A stretch of DNA of 64,000 bases from Novosphingobium sp. 9U (GTDB lineage: Bacteria > Pseudomonadota > Alphaproteobacteria > Sphingomonadales > Sphingomonadaceae): the NCBI RefSeq assembly GCF_902506425.1, contig NZ_LR732469.1, positions 496,001 through 560,000 of the forward strand, given 5' to 3'. Within the stretch, counting starts at the first letter, position 1, and each line of letters starts with the position of its first letter. Both the position numbers and the translations under genes were made by a program. The notes beneath the pieces are model-generated. The model was not told the DNA's origin, searched no databases, and was given only the letters and a program-made list of their open reading frames with translations. Shown piece by piece: positions 27,230-35,276 of this stretch.

Positions 27230-27985
27230 ATGAGGGGCACAAATCTCACATGCATCGTGGGCTTGCTGGTCGCGGGAGCGTCGCAGGCTGAAGCGAAACC
27301 TGCAGCAGCGCTGTACGATCCGGCAGGAGGCGGACCGCTCGCTGCGGTACCCGGCGTGCTGCAATGTGTGCCGTTCGCGCGCGACACTTCTGGCATCCGG
27401 CTCTATGGCGACGCGCATACCTGGTGGAACCAAGCCGAGGGGCGATATGCCCGCGGCCGCGCGCCCAGGCCCGGTTCGGTCATGGCCATCCAGCCCCACG
27501 GCGGCTCGACGCTCGGCCATGTCGCCACGGTGCGACGCGTGGTGGATGCGCGCACGATCCTGATCGATCACGCCAACTGGTCCGCGCCCGGCAAGATCGA
27601 GCGCAACGTCACTGCGGTGGACGTCTCTCCCGCCAACGACTGGAGCGAAGTGCGCGTATGGTACGCGCCGATCCAGAGCCTGGGCGGTGCGCACTGGCCG
27701 GTGTCCGGCTTCATCTACAACAGCAAGCCGAGAGCCAGGACGGCCGCGCCGGAGAAGCTGGCGAAGACCTCGACGTTCAGCAAGTACGTGCCGGGCAAGA
27801 CAAAGGTCCGGTTCGGGTTTGACCCGCTGTTCGTTGCGGCAACCTCGTCGCGTGGCTTGCCGGCAGGTGGGAAGGTCCGATCGGCGCCGGTGCGGCTTGC
27901 CCCAGTGCGCCTCTCCTCCGTCGGGCCTGTGAAGTTCAGCGGCCGAAAAGACCCAATCGGCGCGATCATCGCCAGCGCGCGTTAG
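27230..27985 (+). CDS. Secreted CHAP-domain peptidoglycan hydrolase-like protein
   Basis: A 251-residue exported protein. The signal peptide ends near ASQAEA. The CHAP (NlpC/P60-like cysteine peptidase) domain spans ~40-150. The nucleophile is C46 in LQCVPFARD and the histidine is H97 in GHVATVRRV, followed by ILIDHANWS where the polar third residue would sit. The C-terminal ~100 residues are basic and of low complexity. It likely cleaves peptide cross-links in peptidoglycan. CHAP proteins of this form are common single genes in sphingomonads. Confidence 0.87.
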   Translation: MRGTNLTCIVGLLVAGASQAEAKPAAALYDPAGGGPLAAVPGVLQCVPFARDTSGIRLYGDAHTWWNQAEGRYARGRAPRPGSVMAIQPHGGSTLGHVATVRRVVDARTILIDHANWSAPGKIERNVTAVDVSPANDWSEVRVWYAPIQSLGGAHWPVSGFIYNSKPRARTAAPEKLAKTSTFSKYVPGKTKVRFGFDPLFVAATSSRGLPAGGKVRSAPVRLAPVRLSSVGPVKFSGRKDPIGAIIASAR

Positions 27986-28078
27986 GCTCGGCGCCCCCGC
28001 ACCAAACTTCGTCATTCCTGCGAAGCCGAAAGTGGAGCGAGTGGAGTCTGGGTGCGACGGACTTACGCCCGCCGGAAC

Positions 28079-28390
28079 TCAGCCGAGCTTCGCGACCGGA
28101 GCGTCCTCGCCCAAGTCTTCGTACCATGCTTCCACCGGCCCGCTGAGCTTCAGCGTCAGCGGCTGGCCGTGGCGGTCCTTGGTCTTGCCGGCCTGAACCC
28201 GGATCCAGCCTTCCGAAATCGAGTACTCCTCGACGTTGGTGCGCACCGCGCCCTTGAAGCGGATGCCGATGCCGCGCTGCAGCTTGTCGGCATCGAAGTG
28301 CGGGCTGCGCGGGTTGATCGCCAGCCGGTCGGGCGGCACGTCCGGACCGGAGGTGGCGGCAGGTGCGACGTCGGGTGTATCTTCGCTCAT
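28079..28390 (-). CDS. DUF3297 family protein
   Basis: A 103-residue cytoplasmic protein. After an acidic N-terminus comes the family pattern PPDRLAINPRSPHFDADKL, then GIRFKGAVRTNVEEYSISEGWIRV and GQPLTLKLSGPVEAWYEDLG, which is nearly invariant in DUF3297. The function is unknown. The ATG at 28390 was chosen because the domain begins soon after; the frame upstream to 28495 runs into the tRNA-Val region. It is divergent from tRNA-Val. Confidence 0.87.
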   Translation of the reverse strand: MSEDTPDVAPAATSGPDVPPDRLAINPRSPHFDADKLQRGIGIRFKGAVRTNVEEYSISEGWIRVQAGKTKDRHGQPLTLKLSGPVEAWYEDLGEDAPVAKLG

Positions 28391-28467
28391 GGCCGCTCGT
28401 TTAGAAGCGATTGCCCGCTTGTCAACGCGGGCGGCCTCGGCTAGGGGCGCGCCTTCCGCATGGTAGC

Positions 28468-28542
28468 GGGCGCGTAGCTCAGCGGTAGAGCACACCCTTC
28501 ACACGGGTGGGGTCACAGGTTCAATCCCTGTCGCGCCCACCA
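28468..28542 (+). tRNA. tRNA-Val (anticodon CAC)
   Basis: A 75-base cloverleaf: acceptor GGGCGCG/CGCGCCC, D-arm GCTCAGCGGTAGAGC, anticodon loop TTCACAC closed by CACCC/GGGTG, T-loop GGTTCAATCC and an encoded CCA. The anticodon CAC reads GUG valine codons. Confidence 0.97.
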
Positions 28543-28613
28543 GGCTTCAGCCTGGAAACCACACATCACATCTCGCGTTGAAACGATCCGCATGAGCGGG
28601 TAGGCGCGCGGCC

Positions 28614-29894
28614 ATGCACGACATCCGCCTGATCCGCGACGATCCCGCCGCCTTCGACGACGCCCTCGCCCGCCGCGGGGTCGAAGCCGTGTCGGCGCGC
28701 ATCCTGGCACTCGACGAGCACCGCCGCGGTGTAGCCACGCGCCTCCAGGAAGCGCAGAACCGCCGTAACGAGGCATCGAAGGCGATCGGTGCGGCGATGG
28801 GCAAGGGCGACAAGGACACCGCCGAAGCGCTCAAGGCCGAAGTCGCGCAAATCAAGGACCTGCTGCCCGCACTCGAAGCCGACGAGCGCCAGCACGACGA
28901 GGCAATTCGCGACGAACTCGCGCGCTTGCCCAACCTGCCCGCCGCCGACGTTCCCGAAGGTGCAGACGAAGCCGAGAACGTCGAAGTCGCTCGCTGGGGC
29001 ACCCCGCGCGAGTTCGCCTTCACGCCCAAGGAGCACGCCGATATCGGCCCCGCGCTCGGGCTCGATTTTGAGACCGGCGCCGCCATTGCCGGCGCGCGCT
29101 TCACCTTTCTACGCGGCCAAATCGCGCGGCTGCACCGCGCATTGGCGCAGTTCATGCTCGACACCCAGGTCGACACGCACGGCTACACCGAATGCGCGCC
29201 GCCGCTGCTGGTGAAGGACGAAGCCGCGTTCGGCACTGGCCAGCTGCCTAAGTTCGCAGAGGACCTGTTCCGCACCACCGACGGTCGCTGGCTGATCCCC
29301 ACATCCGAAGTCTCGCTGACCAACTCGGTGCGCGAGCAGATCCTGGCGCCCGATACGCTGCCGTTGCGCATGACCGCGCTGACCCCTTGCTTCCGCTCGG
29401 AGGCAGGTGCCGCCGGCCGCGACACGCGCGGGTTCATTCGCCAGCACCAATTCGAAAAGGTCGAGCTGGTCACCGTCTGCAAGCCCGAGGACAGCGCCGC
29501 CGAGCACGAGCGCATGGTCGCCGCCGCCGAAGCCATTCTGCAGGCACTGGAGCTGCCCTATCGCAAGATGCTGCTGTGCACCGGCGACATGGGGGCGAGC
29601 GCGCGCAAGACGTTCGACCTGGAAGTCTGGCTTCCCGGCCAGGGCGCCTATCGCGAGATCAGCTCAGTCTCCAACTGCGGCGACTGGCAAGCCCGACGCA
29701 TGAACACGCGGTTCAAGCCGGAAGGCTCGAAAAAGACCGAGTTCGTGCACACGCTGAACGGCTCCGGACTTGCGGTGGGCCGCACGCTGGTGGCGGTGCT
29801 GGAGAACTACCAGGACGAGGATGGCTCGGTGCGCGTACCCGATGTGCTCAAGGCACGGATGGGCGGACTGGAGCGGTTGGTCCCTGCGGGCTGA
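28614..29894 (+). CDS. serS: Seryl-tRNA synthetase
   Basis: Class II synthetase that charges tRNA-Ser. The N-terminal antiparallel coiled-coil arm spans residues ~1-105 ([20 protein letters not shown] and partner helix). The catalytic core shows motif 2 ([27 protein letters not shown]) and motif 3 ([19 protein letters not shown]). Length of 426 residues is normal. It heads the serS-surE-nlpD cluster and starts 71 bases after tRNA-Val. Confidence 0.98.
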   Translation: MHDIRLIRDDPAAFDDALARRGVEAVSARILALDEHRRGVATRLQEAQNRRNEASKAIGAAMGKGDKDTAEALKAEVAQIKDLLPALEADERQHDEAIRDELARLPNLPAADVPEGADEAENVEVARWGTPREFAFTPKEHADIGPALGLDFETGAAIAGARFTFLRGQIARLHRALAQFMLDTQVDTHGYTECAPPLLVKDEAAFGTGQLPKFAEDLFRTTDGRWLIPTSEVSLTNSVREQILAPDTLPLRMTALTPCFRSEAGAAGRDTRGFIRQHQFEKVELVTVCKPEDSAAEHERMVAAAEAILQALELPYRKMLLCTGDMGASARKTFDLEVWLPGQGAYREISSVSNCGDWQARRMNTRFKPEGSKKTEFVHTLNGSGLAVGRTLVAVLENYQDEDGSVRVPDVLKARMGGLERLVPAG

Positions 29895-29943
29895 TCACGC
29901 AAATCGTTCCCGTCACTCGAATCCGCCCCTAGGAACCTGCCCC

Positions 29944-30708
29944 ATGCGCATCCTGCTGACCAATGACGACGGCATCAACGCCCCCGGCCTCTACGTGCTG
30001 GAGAAGATCGCCGCGCAGCTCTCCGACGACATCTGGATCTGCGCCCCGTCCGAGGAGCAGTCCGGCGCCGGCCACTCGCTCACGCTCACCCGGCCCGTCC
30101 GCCTGCGCGAGCATGCGCCCAAGCGGTTCTCGGTCACCGGCACCCCGACCGATGCGGTAACCATGGGCCTCAAGAAGGTGCTGCCCGGCCCACCCGATCT
30201 GATCCTCTCGGGCGTCAATCGCGGCGCCAATCTCGGGGACGACGTGACCTACTCGGGCACCGTCTCTGCAGCTCTGGAAGGCGCGCTCGCAGGCATCCGC
30301 TCGATCGCGCTGAGCCAGGTCTACACGCGCGAGGACATCGGCGAGAACGTGTCGTTCGCCGCCGCCAAAGCTTGGGGGGCGAAAGTAATAGGGCCTTTAC
30401 TTAACGAGCCATTTGCCAGCAGGACCTTGGTTAATGTAAACTTTCCCCCGGTGGCAGCAGCGGACGTCAGGGGGATACGGGTGGTTCGTCAGGGATTTCA
30501 CGATTATGCGCGCGGCTCGCTCATCGAGAGCGTCGATCCGCGCGGCTTCCCGTACTTCTGGTTCGGCCTGCACGGCATCGAGCATACGACGGGCCACGAC
30601 ACCGATCTGGAGGCGATCGCAGACCGGTATATCTCCGTGACGCCGCTTCATGTCGACCTGACGCACGAGGCTTCGCTGGCCAAGCTCGCGAGCCGATACG
30701 AGGCATGA
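29944..30708 (+). CDS. surE: 5'/3'-nucleotidase SurE
   Basis: Divalent-metal-dependent survival-protein phosphatase that removes phosphate from nucleoside monophosphates. The N-terminal signature MRILLTNDDGINAPGL carries the metal-binding DD, with the S/N ligands in EEQSGAGHSLTLT and SGVNRGANLGDDVTYSGTV. Length of 254 residues is typical. It starts 49 bases after serS, and its stop overlaps the start of the LysM/M23 gene by four bases (ATGA), so the two are translationally coupled. Confidence 0.97.
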   Translation: MRILLTNDDGINAPGLYVLEKIAAQLSDDIWICAPSEEQSGAGHSLTLTRPVRLREHAPKRFSVTGTPTDAVTMGLKKVLPGPPDLILSGVNRGANLGDDVTYSGTVSAALEGALAGIRSIALSQVYTREDIGENVSFAAAKAWGAKVIGPLLNEPFASRTLVNVNFPPVAAADVRGIRVVRQGFHDYARGSLIESVDPRGFPYFWFGLHGIEHTTGHDTDLEAIADRYISVTPLHVDLTHEASLAKLASRYEA

Positions 30709-31841
30709 AGGCGCTCAGATTCCTGGTCGCCGCGGCACTGCTGCCGCTGCCCTCTATCGCACAGGCTGCCGAAACCGAGCACGTCGTGGGCGAAGGCGAA
30801 ACGCTGAACGGCATCGCCAATCGCGCCGGTGTCTCGGCCAAGGCCCTGGCGGAGGCGAATGGCTTGAAGACGCCCTTTGCGCTGCGCACCGGGCAGAAGC
30901 TGAAGATCCCGGCGGTTGCGGCCAAGGCTTCGGTCAAGACCGCCGCTGCGGCTAAGCCGACCACCGACGGCAAAGCATCGACGAGCGCGCCGACGAAGGC
31001 TTCGGCCAAGACGCCGCTCGCCTCTACCCCCGACAACCCGGCGCTGGCTAAGGAAAACGTCCATGTCGTGACCCAGGGTGAGACCCTGGGAGGCATCGCC
31101 AACCGCGCCAAGGTGCCGCGGGTTCTGATCGCCGAGGCGAACGGCCTCACCGCACCCTACGACGTGCGACCTGGCCAGAAGCTGCTGATCCCGCGCACGC
31201 GACGCTATGTGGTGCGGCCGGGTGATACCGGCTTCGAGATCGCCTATCGCCATGCCGTGCCGTGGAGCCAGATCGCGGTCGCCAATGGCCTGGACGCCAA
31301 TGCCGCCGTAGTGCCGGGCAAGGAGCTGTTGATCCCCACGGTGCTCGATCCGCAGCTTCCCTCGCCGGCGGACAAAGCCGCGGTGAAGACTGCGGCGACC
31401 GCCAGCGCCGTCGCCAGCGCCGCCGTGGCAGCAGCCAAGGCGCCTGCCGGCCGGGGCGTACCTCGCTTCGCCTGGCCTCTCGAAGGCACCGTACGGCGCA
31501 GCTGGAAGCCGACCGCCTCGGCCGATCATCACGACGGGCTGGACATCGTCGCCCCCGCAAACAGCGCCGTGCGCGCTGCGGCGGCTGGAACGGTGCTGTT
31601 CGCCGGCGCGGAGGCCGACCAGTTCGGCAACCTCGTCGTCCTCGATCACGGCGATGGCTGGAACACCGCCTACGGGTTCCTCAGCCGCGCCACCGTAAAG
31701 AAGGGCGAGAAGGTTGCGTCTGGCGAACGTATCGGCGTGATCGGCAACACCGGCAAGGCGCGCGGCACCGAACTTCACTTCGAAGTGCGTCAGGACGGCA
31801 AGCCGGTCGATCCCGAGCCCGAGCTGCCCAAGGCGCCTTGA
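30705..31841 (+). CDS. NlpD-like LysM/M23 protein with degenerate active site
   Basis: A 378-residue periplasmic protein. The signal peptide ends at AQAAE. Three LysM repeats (VVGEGETLNGIANRAGV, VVTQGETLGGIANRAKV, VVRPGDTGFEIAYRH) bind peptidoglycan. A C-terminal M23/LytM domain starts near 250 (FAWPLEGTVRRSW). Active LytM enzymes need H-x3-D, a catalytic His in a YxHL-like loop and H-x-H. Here H-D-G-L-D is kept, but the loop reads YGFLS and the last motif reads ELHFE, so two histidines are missing. This fits a non-enzymatic amidase activator such as NlpD/EnvC. The surE-nlpD order supports the name. Confidence 0.87.
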   Translation: MKALRFLVAAALLPLPSIAQAAETEHVVGEGETLNGIANRAGVSAKALAEANGLKTPFALRTGQKLKIPAVAAKASVKTAAAAKPTTDGKASTSAPTKASAKTPLASTPDNPALAKENVHVVTQGETLGGIANRAKVPRVLIAEANGLTAPYDVRPGQKLLIPRTRRYVVRPGDTGFEIAYRHAVPWSQIAVANGLDANAAVVPGKELLIPTVLDPQLPSPADKAAVKTAATASAVASAAVAAAKAPAGRGVPRFAWPLEGTVRRSWKPTASADHHDGLDIVAPANSAVRAAAAGTVLFAGAEADQFGNLVVLDHGDGWNTAYGFLSRATVKKGEKVASGERIGVIGNTGKARGTELHFEVRQDGKPVDPEPELPKAP

Positions 31842-31866
31842 TCCTCTTCCTCTTCATCCCCGTAAA

Positions 31867-31923
31867 GCGGGGATCCATCTCCTGATCTCGCGTAAGAAGA
31901 ACCGCTTGGAGATAGATCCCCGC
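31867..31923. repeat. Inverted repeat after the NlpD-like gene
   Basis: GCGGGGATCCATCTCC and, 25 bases later, GGAGATAGATCCCCGC pair at 15 of 16 positions. This differs from families A and B and may act as a terminator-like stem between two same-strand genes. Confidence 0.6.
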
Positions 31924-32005
31924 CCCCGCATGAATGACGAAGATTGTTGGTTGGGCGTTACATTCTGACTGTACACCCCGCACCCGACATGATCAGCCTG
32001 CGCAA

Positions 32006-33055
32006 ATGAAACGCCCTACCCCTCACCGCCTCAGCAAGCCGCTGCGCCGGGCGTTGGCAGTTCCGGTCTGGGCCGATCTCGCATTGCGCCTGGGCGCCGC
32101 GCTGGCGCTGGTGTTCTTCGTGGTGATGATCCACTGGATCGATCGCGAGGGCTTGAACGACACGCACGATGGCGTGGTCAGCTTCCTCGACGTCGTCTAC
32201 TTCACCATGATCTCGATCACCACGACCGGGTTCGGCGACATCGCTCCGGTCAGCGACAAGTCACGGCTGATCGAGGCGGTGATCGTCACGCCGATCCGCT
32301 TCGCAGTGATCTTCATCTTCGTGGGCACCGCCTATCAGTTCGTGATCAGGCGCAGCTGGGAGAAATGGCGCATGCGCCGCATACAGGAGAACTTGGCCGG
32401 GCACATCGTGGTGCTCGGCTACGGCGTCAGCGGCGCAGAGTCCGTGAGCGAGCTGATCGCGCGCGATACGCAGCCCTCCGAGATCGTCGTCATCGATCTG
32501 GACGGTCACCGCCTGGAGCAAGCCGAGGCGGTCGGCTGCAATGTCCTGGAAGGCGATGCGACCCGCGACGAGACGCTCGGCGCAGTCCGGATCGACCGCG
32601 CGCGCGCCGTGCTGGTCTCGGCCGGGCGTGATGACACCTCGATCCTGATGATCCTGACAGCCCGGCACATGGCGCCCAAGGTCCCGATCACGGCCGTGGT
32701 GCGCAACGACGATAACGAACTGCTCGCACGTCAGGCGGGAGCGGACAACGTGATCAACCCGGTGCGCATCACCGGGCTGCTGCTGGCCGGCTCGGCGCAA
32801 GGCAAGCACGTGTCCGAATACCTGTCCGATCTCGCCTCGGTCGGCGGGCGCGTGCAGCTGGTCGAGCGGCCGGTGGCGGCGGACGAAGTCGGTCGCGCAC
32901 TGGACCAGCTCACCACCGGCCGCGGCCTGCGCATCTATCGCGCCGGCAAGGCGATCGGCTTCTGGGAAGCGGGTGCGCAGCGGCTGGAGCCGGGCGACAC
33001 GGTGGTAGAGATCGCCCCCACTTGCGTGGAAGAAAGCGCGACAGCGGCAAGCTAG
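32006..33055 (+). CDS. Potassium channel with RCK/TrkA-N domain
   Basis: A two-helix ion channel of 349 residues. TM1 lies at ~26-44. The pore helix and selectivity filter read TISITTTGFGD-like (TTTGFGD at 72-78), a GFG variant of the K+ signature. TM2 follows, then a cytoplasmic RCK domain with the Rossmann motif VVLGYGVSGAESV near 130 and acidic IDLDGH. The tail forms an RCK_C-like unit. It resembles the MthK/Kch class. The ATG at 32006 was chosen since the frame upstream has no ribosome site. Confidence 0.88.
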   Translation: MKRPTPHRLSKPLRRALAVPVWADLALRLGAALALVFFVVMIHWIDREGLNDTHDGVVSFLDVVYFTMISITTTGFGDIAPVSDKSRLIEAVIVTPIRFAVIFIFVGTAYQFVIRRSWEKWRMRRIQENLAGHIVVLGYGVSGAESVSELIARDTQPSEIVVIDLDGHRLEQAEAVGCNVLEGDATRDETLGAVRIDRARAVLVSAGRDDTSILMILTARHMAPKVPITAVVRNDDNELLARQAGADNVINPVRITGLLLAGSAQGKHVSEYLSDLASVGGRVQLVERPVAADEVGRALDQLTTGRGLRIYRAGKAIGFWEAGAQRLEPGDTVVEIAPTCVEESATAAS

Positions 33056-33058
33056 TCA

Positions 33059-33197
33059 GATCCTCCCCTGCAAGGGGACGTGGCAGACGCGAAGCGGCTG
33101 ACGGAGGGGTGTCACCGTCTCGATCGCGCACTCGACTAGCGGTGACACCCCTCCGTCACGCACTACGTGCGCGCCACCTCCCCTTCCAGAGGAGGAT
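33059..33197. repeat. Long palindromic intergenic repeat, family A (copy 2)
   Basis: A 139-base element closely matching the copy at 12967-13109, with the same outer arms (GATCCTCCCCTGCAAGGGG) and inner TGACGGAGGGGTGT / ACACCCCTCCGTCA pair. A few mismatches occur in the right arm. It lies between convergent genes, starting 4 bases after the channel stop. Confidence 0.85.
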
Positions 33198-33209
33198 TTA
33201 GCAGGACCC

Positions 33210-33602
33210 TCACCCCAACGCCCAGAACACCACGCCCATCGCCAGGTAGGCGACCAGCCAGAAGCCGCAGTCGAGCACCCGCCGCATCGGCTCGGTCCCG
33301 CTGCGCGCATGGGTCAGCCACACCGCCGGGATGACGAAGAACAGCGCCACACCGCCGGTCTGCATGAAATACAGCCACGGCTTGGCATCCAGCACCGCTG
33401 CGCCGATCCGTGCGAAGTTGTGCCCCAGCATGATCGCGGCCAGCAGGAAGATCGCACCGACCAGCCAGAACCGCCCCCCGGATTGCGCCCGCCCGCCGAG
33501 CAGCGGCCGGCCCGTCCGGAAGAGCGGACCGTTCCAGACGATCCCCACGGCCAGCGCCAAAGCTGCCGCCAGCAGCACCGCCAACCAGTTTACCGGACCC
33601 AT
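33210..33602 (-). CDS. DUF1761 membrane protein
   Basis: A 130-residue inner-membrane protein with four hydrophobic segments. The N-terminal pattern VNWLAVLLAAALALAVGIVWNGPLF is that of DUF1761 (W-x-GPLF). The start at 33602 has GGAGGAG upstream, so the longer frame (33761) is discarded. Function is unknown. The start lies 55 bases from the divergent rimO start. Confidence 0.82.
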   Translation of the reverse strand: MGPVNWLAVLLAAALALAVGIVWNGPLFRTGRPLLGGRAQSGGRFWLVGAIFLLAAIMLGHNFARIGAAVLDAKPWLYFMQTGGVALFFVIPAVWLTHARSGTEPMRRVLDCGFWLVAYLAMGVVFWALG

Positions 33603-33657
33603 CAGCCTCTCCTCCCCTGTTTGTTCTCTACGGTAGCGAGAATCGCTGAAGAGGTAT

Positions 33658-35058
33658 ATGGGGCCGCGTTCCATGGCATTAGAACTTCCCTCAGCCCCCA
33701 AGGTGGGCATGGTCAGCCTCGGCTGCCCCAAGGCGCTCGTCGATAGCGAGCGCATCCTCACGCGCCTGCGCGCCGACGGCTATTCGATGAGCCCGAACTA
33801 CCAGGGCGCCGACGTCGTGCTCGTCAACACGTGCGGCTTCCTCGATTCGGCCAAGGAGGAGAGCCTGGCCGCAATTGGCGAAGCTATCGCCGAGAACGGC
33901 CGGGTCATCGTCACCGGGTGCATGGGCAACGAAGCTGACGTCATCCGCGCCCGCTTTCCCGACGTGCTCGCGGTTACCGGCGCGCACCAGTACGAGGCGG
34001 TGGTCGATGCAGTGCATCAGGCTGCCCCGCCCGAACTCAGCCCCTACCTCGACCTGATTCCGCAAGCCGCTGCGGACGAGCGCGGGATCAAGCTGACGCC
34101 GCGCCACTACAGCTACCTCAAGATCTCGGAAGGCTGCAATCACGCGTGCGCGTTCTGCATCATTCCGCAGTTGCGAGGGAAACTCGCCAGCCGCCGAATC
34201 GACGCGGTGCTGCGCGAGGCGGAGAAGCTGGTCGCATCGGGTACGCGCGAGCTGCTGGTGATCAGCCAGGACACTTCGGCTTATGGCGTCGACATCGGCC
34301 ACGAGCCGCGCGACTTCCATAGCCATCCCGTACGTGCACACATGACCGACCTCGCGCGCGAACTCGGTGGTTTGCGAGCGCCTGACGGCCAGCGTCCGTG
34401 GGTGCGGCTGCACTACGTGTACCCCTACCCGCACGTCGATGCGGTGATCCCGTTGATGGCCGAAGGGCTGCTGACGCCTTATCTCGACATCCCGTTCCAG
34501 CATGCCTCGCCGTCAGTGCTGCGGGCGATGAAGCGCCCGGCGAACGAAGCCAAGGTACTCGATCGCTTGCGCAAATGGCGCGAGATCTGCCCGGACATCG
34601 CGATCCGCTCCAGCTTCGTGGTCGGCTTCCCCGGCGAAACCGAGGCCGATTTCCAGTACTTGCTCGATTGGCTGGACGAAGCGCAGCTCGACCGTGTCGG
34701 CGCCTTCCGCTTCGAACCGGTCGAAGGCGCGACCGCCAGCTTCCTCCCCGATGCCGTGCCGGAAGAGGTCAAGGAAGAGCGCTACGCCCGCATCATGGAA
34801 AAGACCGCCGCGATCAGCGCCGCCAAGCTTGCTGCGAAGGTCGGACGCGTACTGCCGGTGATCATCGACGAGGTCGGTGAACCCGACGAGGACGGCGACA
34901 TAGGCGCGACCGGCCGCTCGCAGGCCGATGCTCCCGAGATCGATGGCGCCGTCTACTTGCGCCAAGTCAGCGGCGACGTCGTGCCCGGCAGCATCGTCGA
35001 AGTGCTGATCGAGGATGCCGACGCGCACGATCTTTACGGCGCCGTACTTACGACCTGA
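33658..35058 (+). CDS. rimO: Ribosomal protein S12 methylthiotransferase RimO
   Basis: Radical-SAM enzyme that methylthiolates Asp of ribosomal protein S12. The N-terminal UPF0004 domain binds an auxiliary cluster through C23, C59 and C88. The radical-SAM cluster ligands are C160, C164 and C167 (GCNHACAFC). A C-terminal TRAM domain follows (~400-466). Length of 466 residues fits. Either the ATG at 33658 (GAAGAGG upstream) or the one at 33673 may be used. The gene ends in a structured 3' region with a strong terminator. Confidence 0.97.
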   Translation: MGPRSMALELPSAPKVGMVSLGCPKALVDSERILTRLRADGYSMSPNYQGADVVLVNTCGFLDSAKEESLAAIGEAIAENGRVIVTGCMGNEADVIRARFPDVLAVTGAHQYEAVVDAVHQAAPPELSPYLDLIPQAAADERGIKLTPRHYSYLKISEGCNHACAFCIIPQLRGKLASRRIDAVLREAEKLVASGTRELLVISQDTSAYGVDIGHEPRDFHSHPVRAHMTDLARELGGLRAPDGQRPWVRLHYVYPYPHVDAVIPLMAEGLLTPYLDIPFQHASPSVLRAMKRPANEAKVLDRLRKWREICPDIAIRSSFVVGFPGETEADFQYLLDWLDEAQLDRVGAFRFEPVEGATASFLPDAVPEEVKEERYARIMEKTAAISAAKLAAKVGRVLPVIIDEVGEPDEDGDIGATGRSQADAPEIDGAVYLRQVSGDVVPGSIVEVLIEDADAHDLYGAVLTT

Positions 35059-35070
35059 CACACCTAAGTT

Positions 35071-35201
35071 GCGAAAAATGCAAGAACCGCGTTCTCTTTC
35101 GCACTTGCAGCATGACGTAAACGTCAGCATAGAGGGGGTGCCTTTCAGGCATCCTCTCCCAAACTTCCAAAGGGCTGGTCTTCGGATCGGCCCTTTTTTT
35201 T
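35071..35201 (+). ncRNA. Candidate structured RNA downstream of rimO
   Basis: The transcript from 35071 contains interleaved complementary segments. GCGAAA (35071-35076) pairs with TTTCGC (35097-35102), and TGCAAG (35079-35084) pairs with CTTGCA (35104-35109). The order is 1-2-1'-2', so this is either a pseudoknot or two exclusive folds. A hairpin TGACGT/ACGTCA follows (35113-35126), then an AGAGG...CCTCT hairpin (35131-35156) and a UUCG-capped terminator. It could be a small RNA, a processed rimO 3'UTR, or a leader for the monooxygenase gene. No known RNA family was recognised. Confidence 0.45.
35169..35201 (+). terminator. Strong rho-independent terminator
   Basis: A 12-base stem AAAGGGCTGGTC/GATCGGCCCTTT (two G-U pairs) is closed by a TTCG tetraloop and followed by a run of eight T. 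It ends the rimO transcript and the candidate RNA. Confidence 0.93.
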
Positions 35202-35276
35202 GGACTCTCCTCGGCTTGGCAAGCAGCCAACACACGCGGGCTTGCGAGACGTGGCACCGGGTTGCATCTCGGCACG

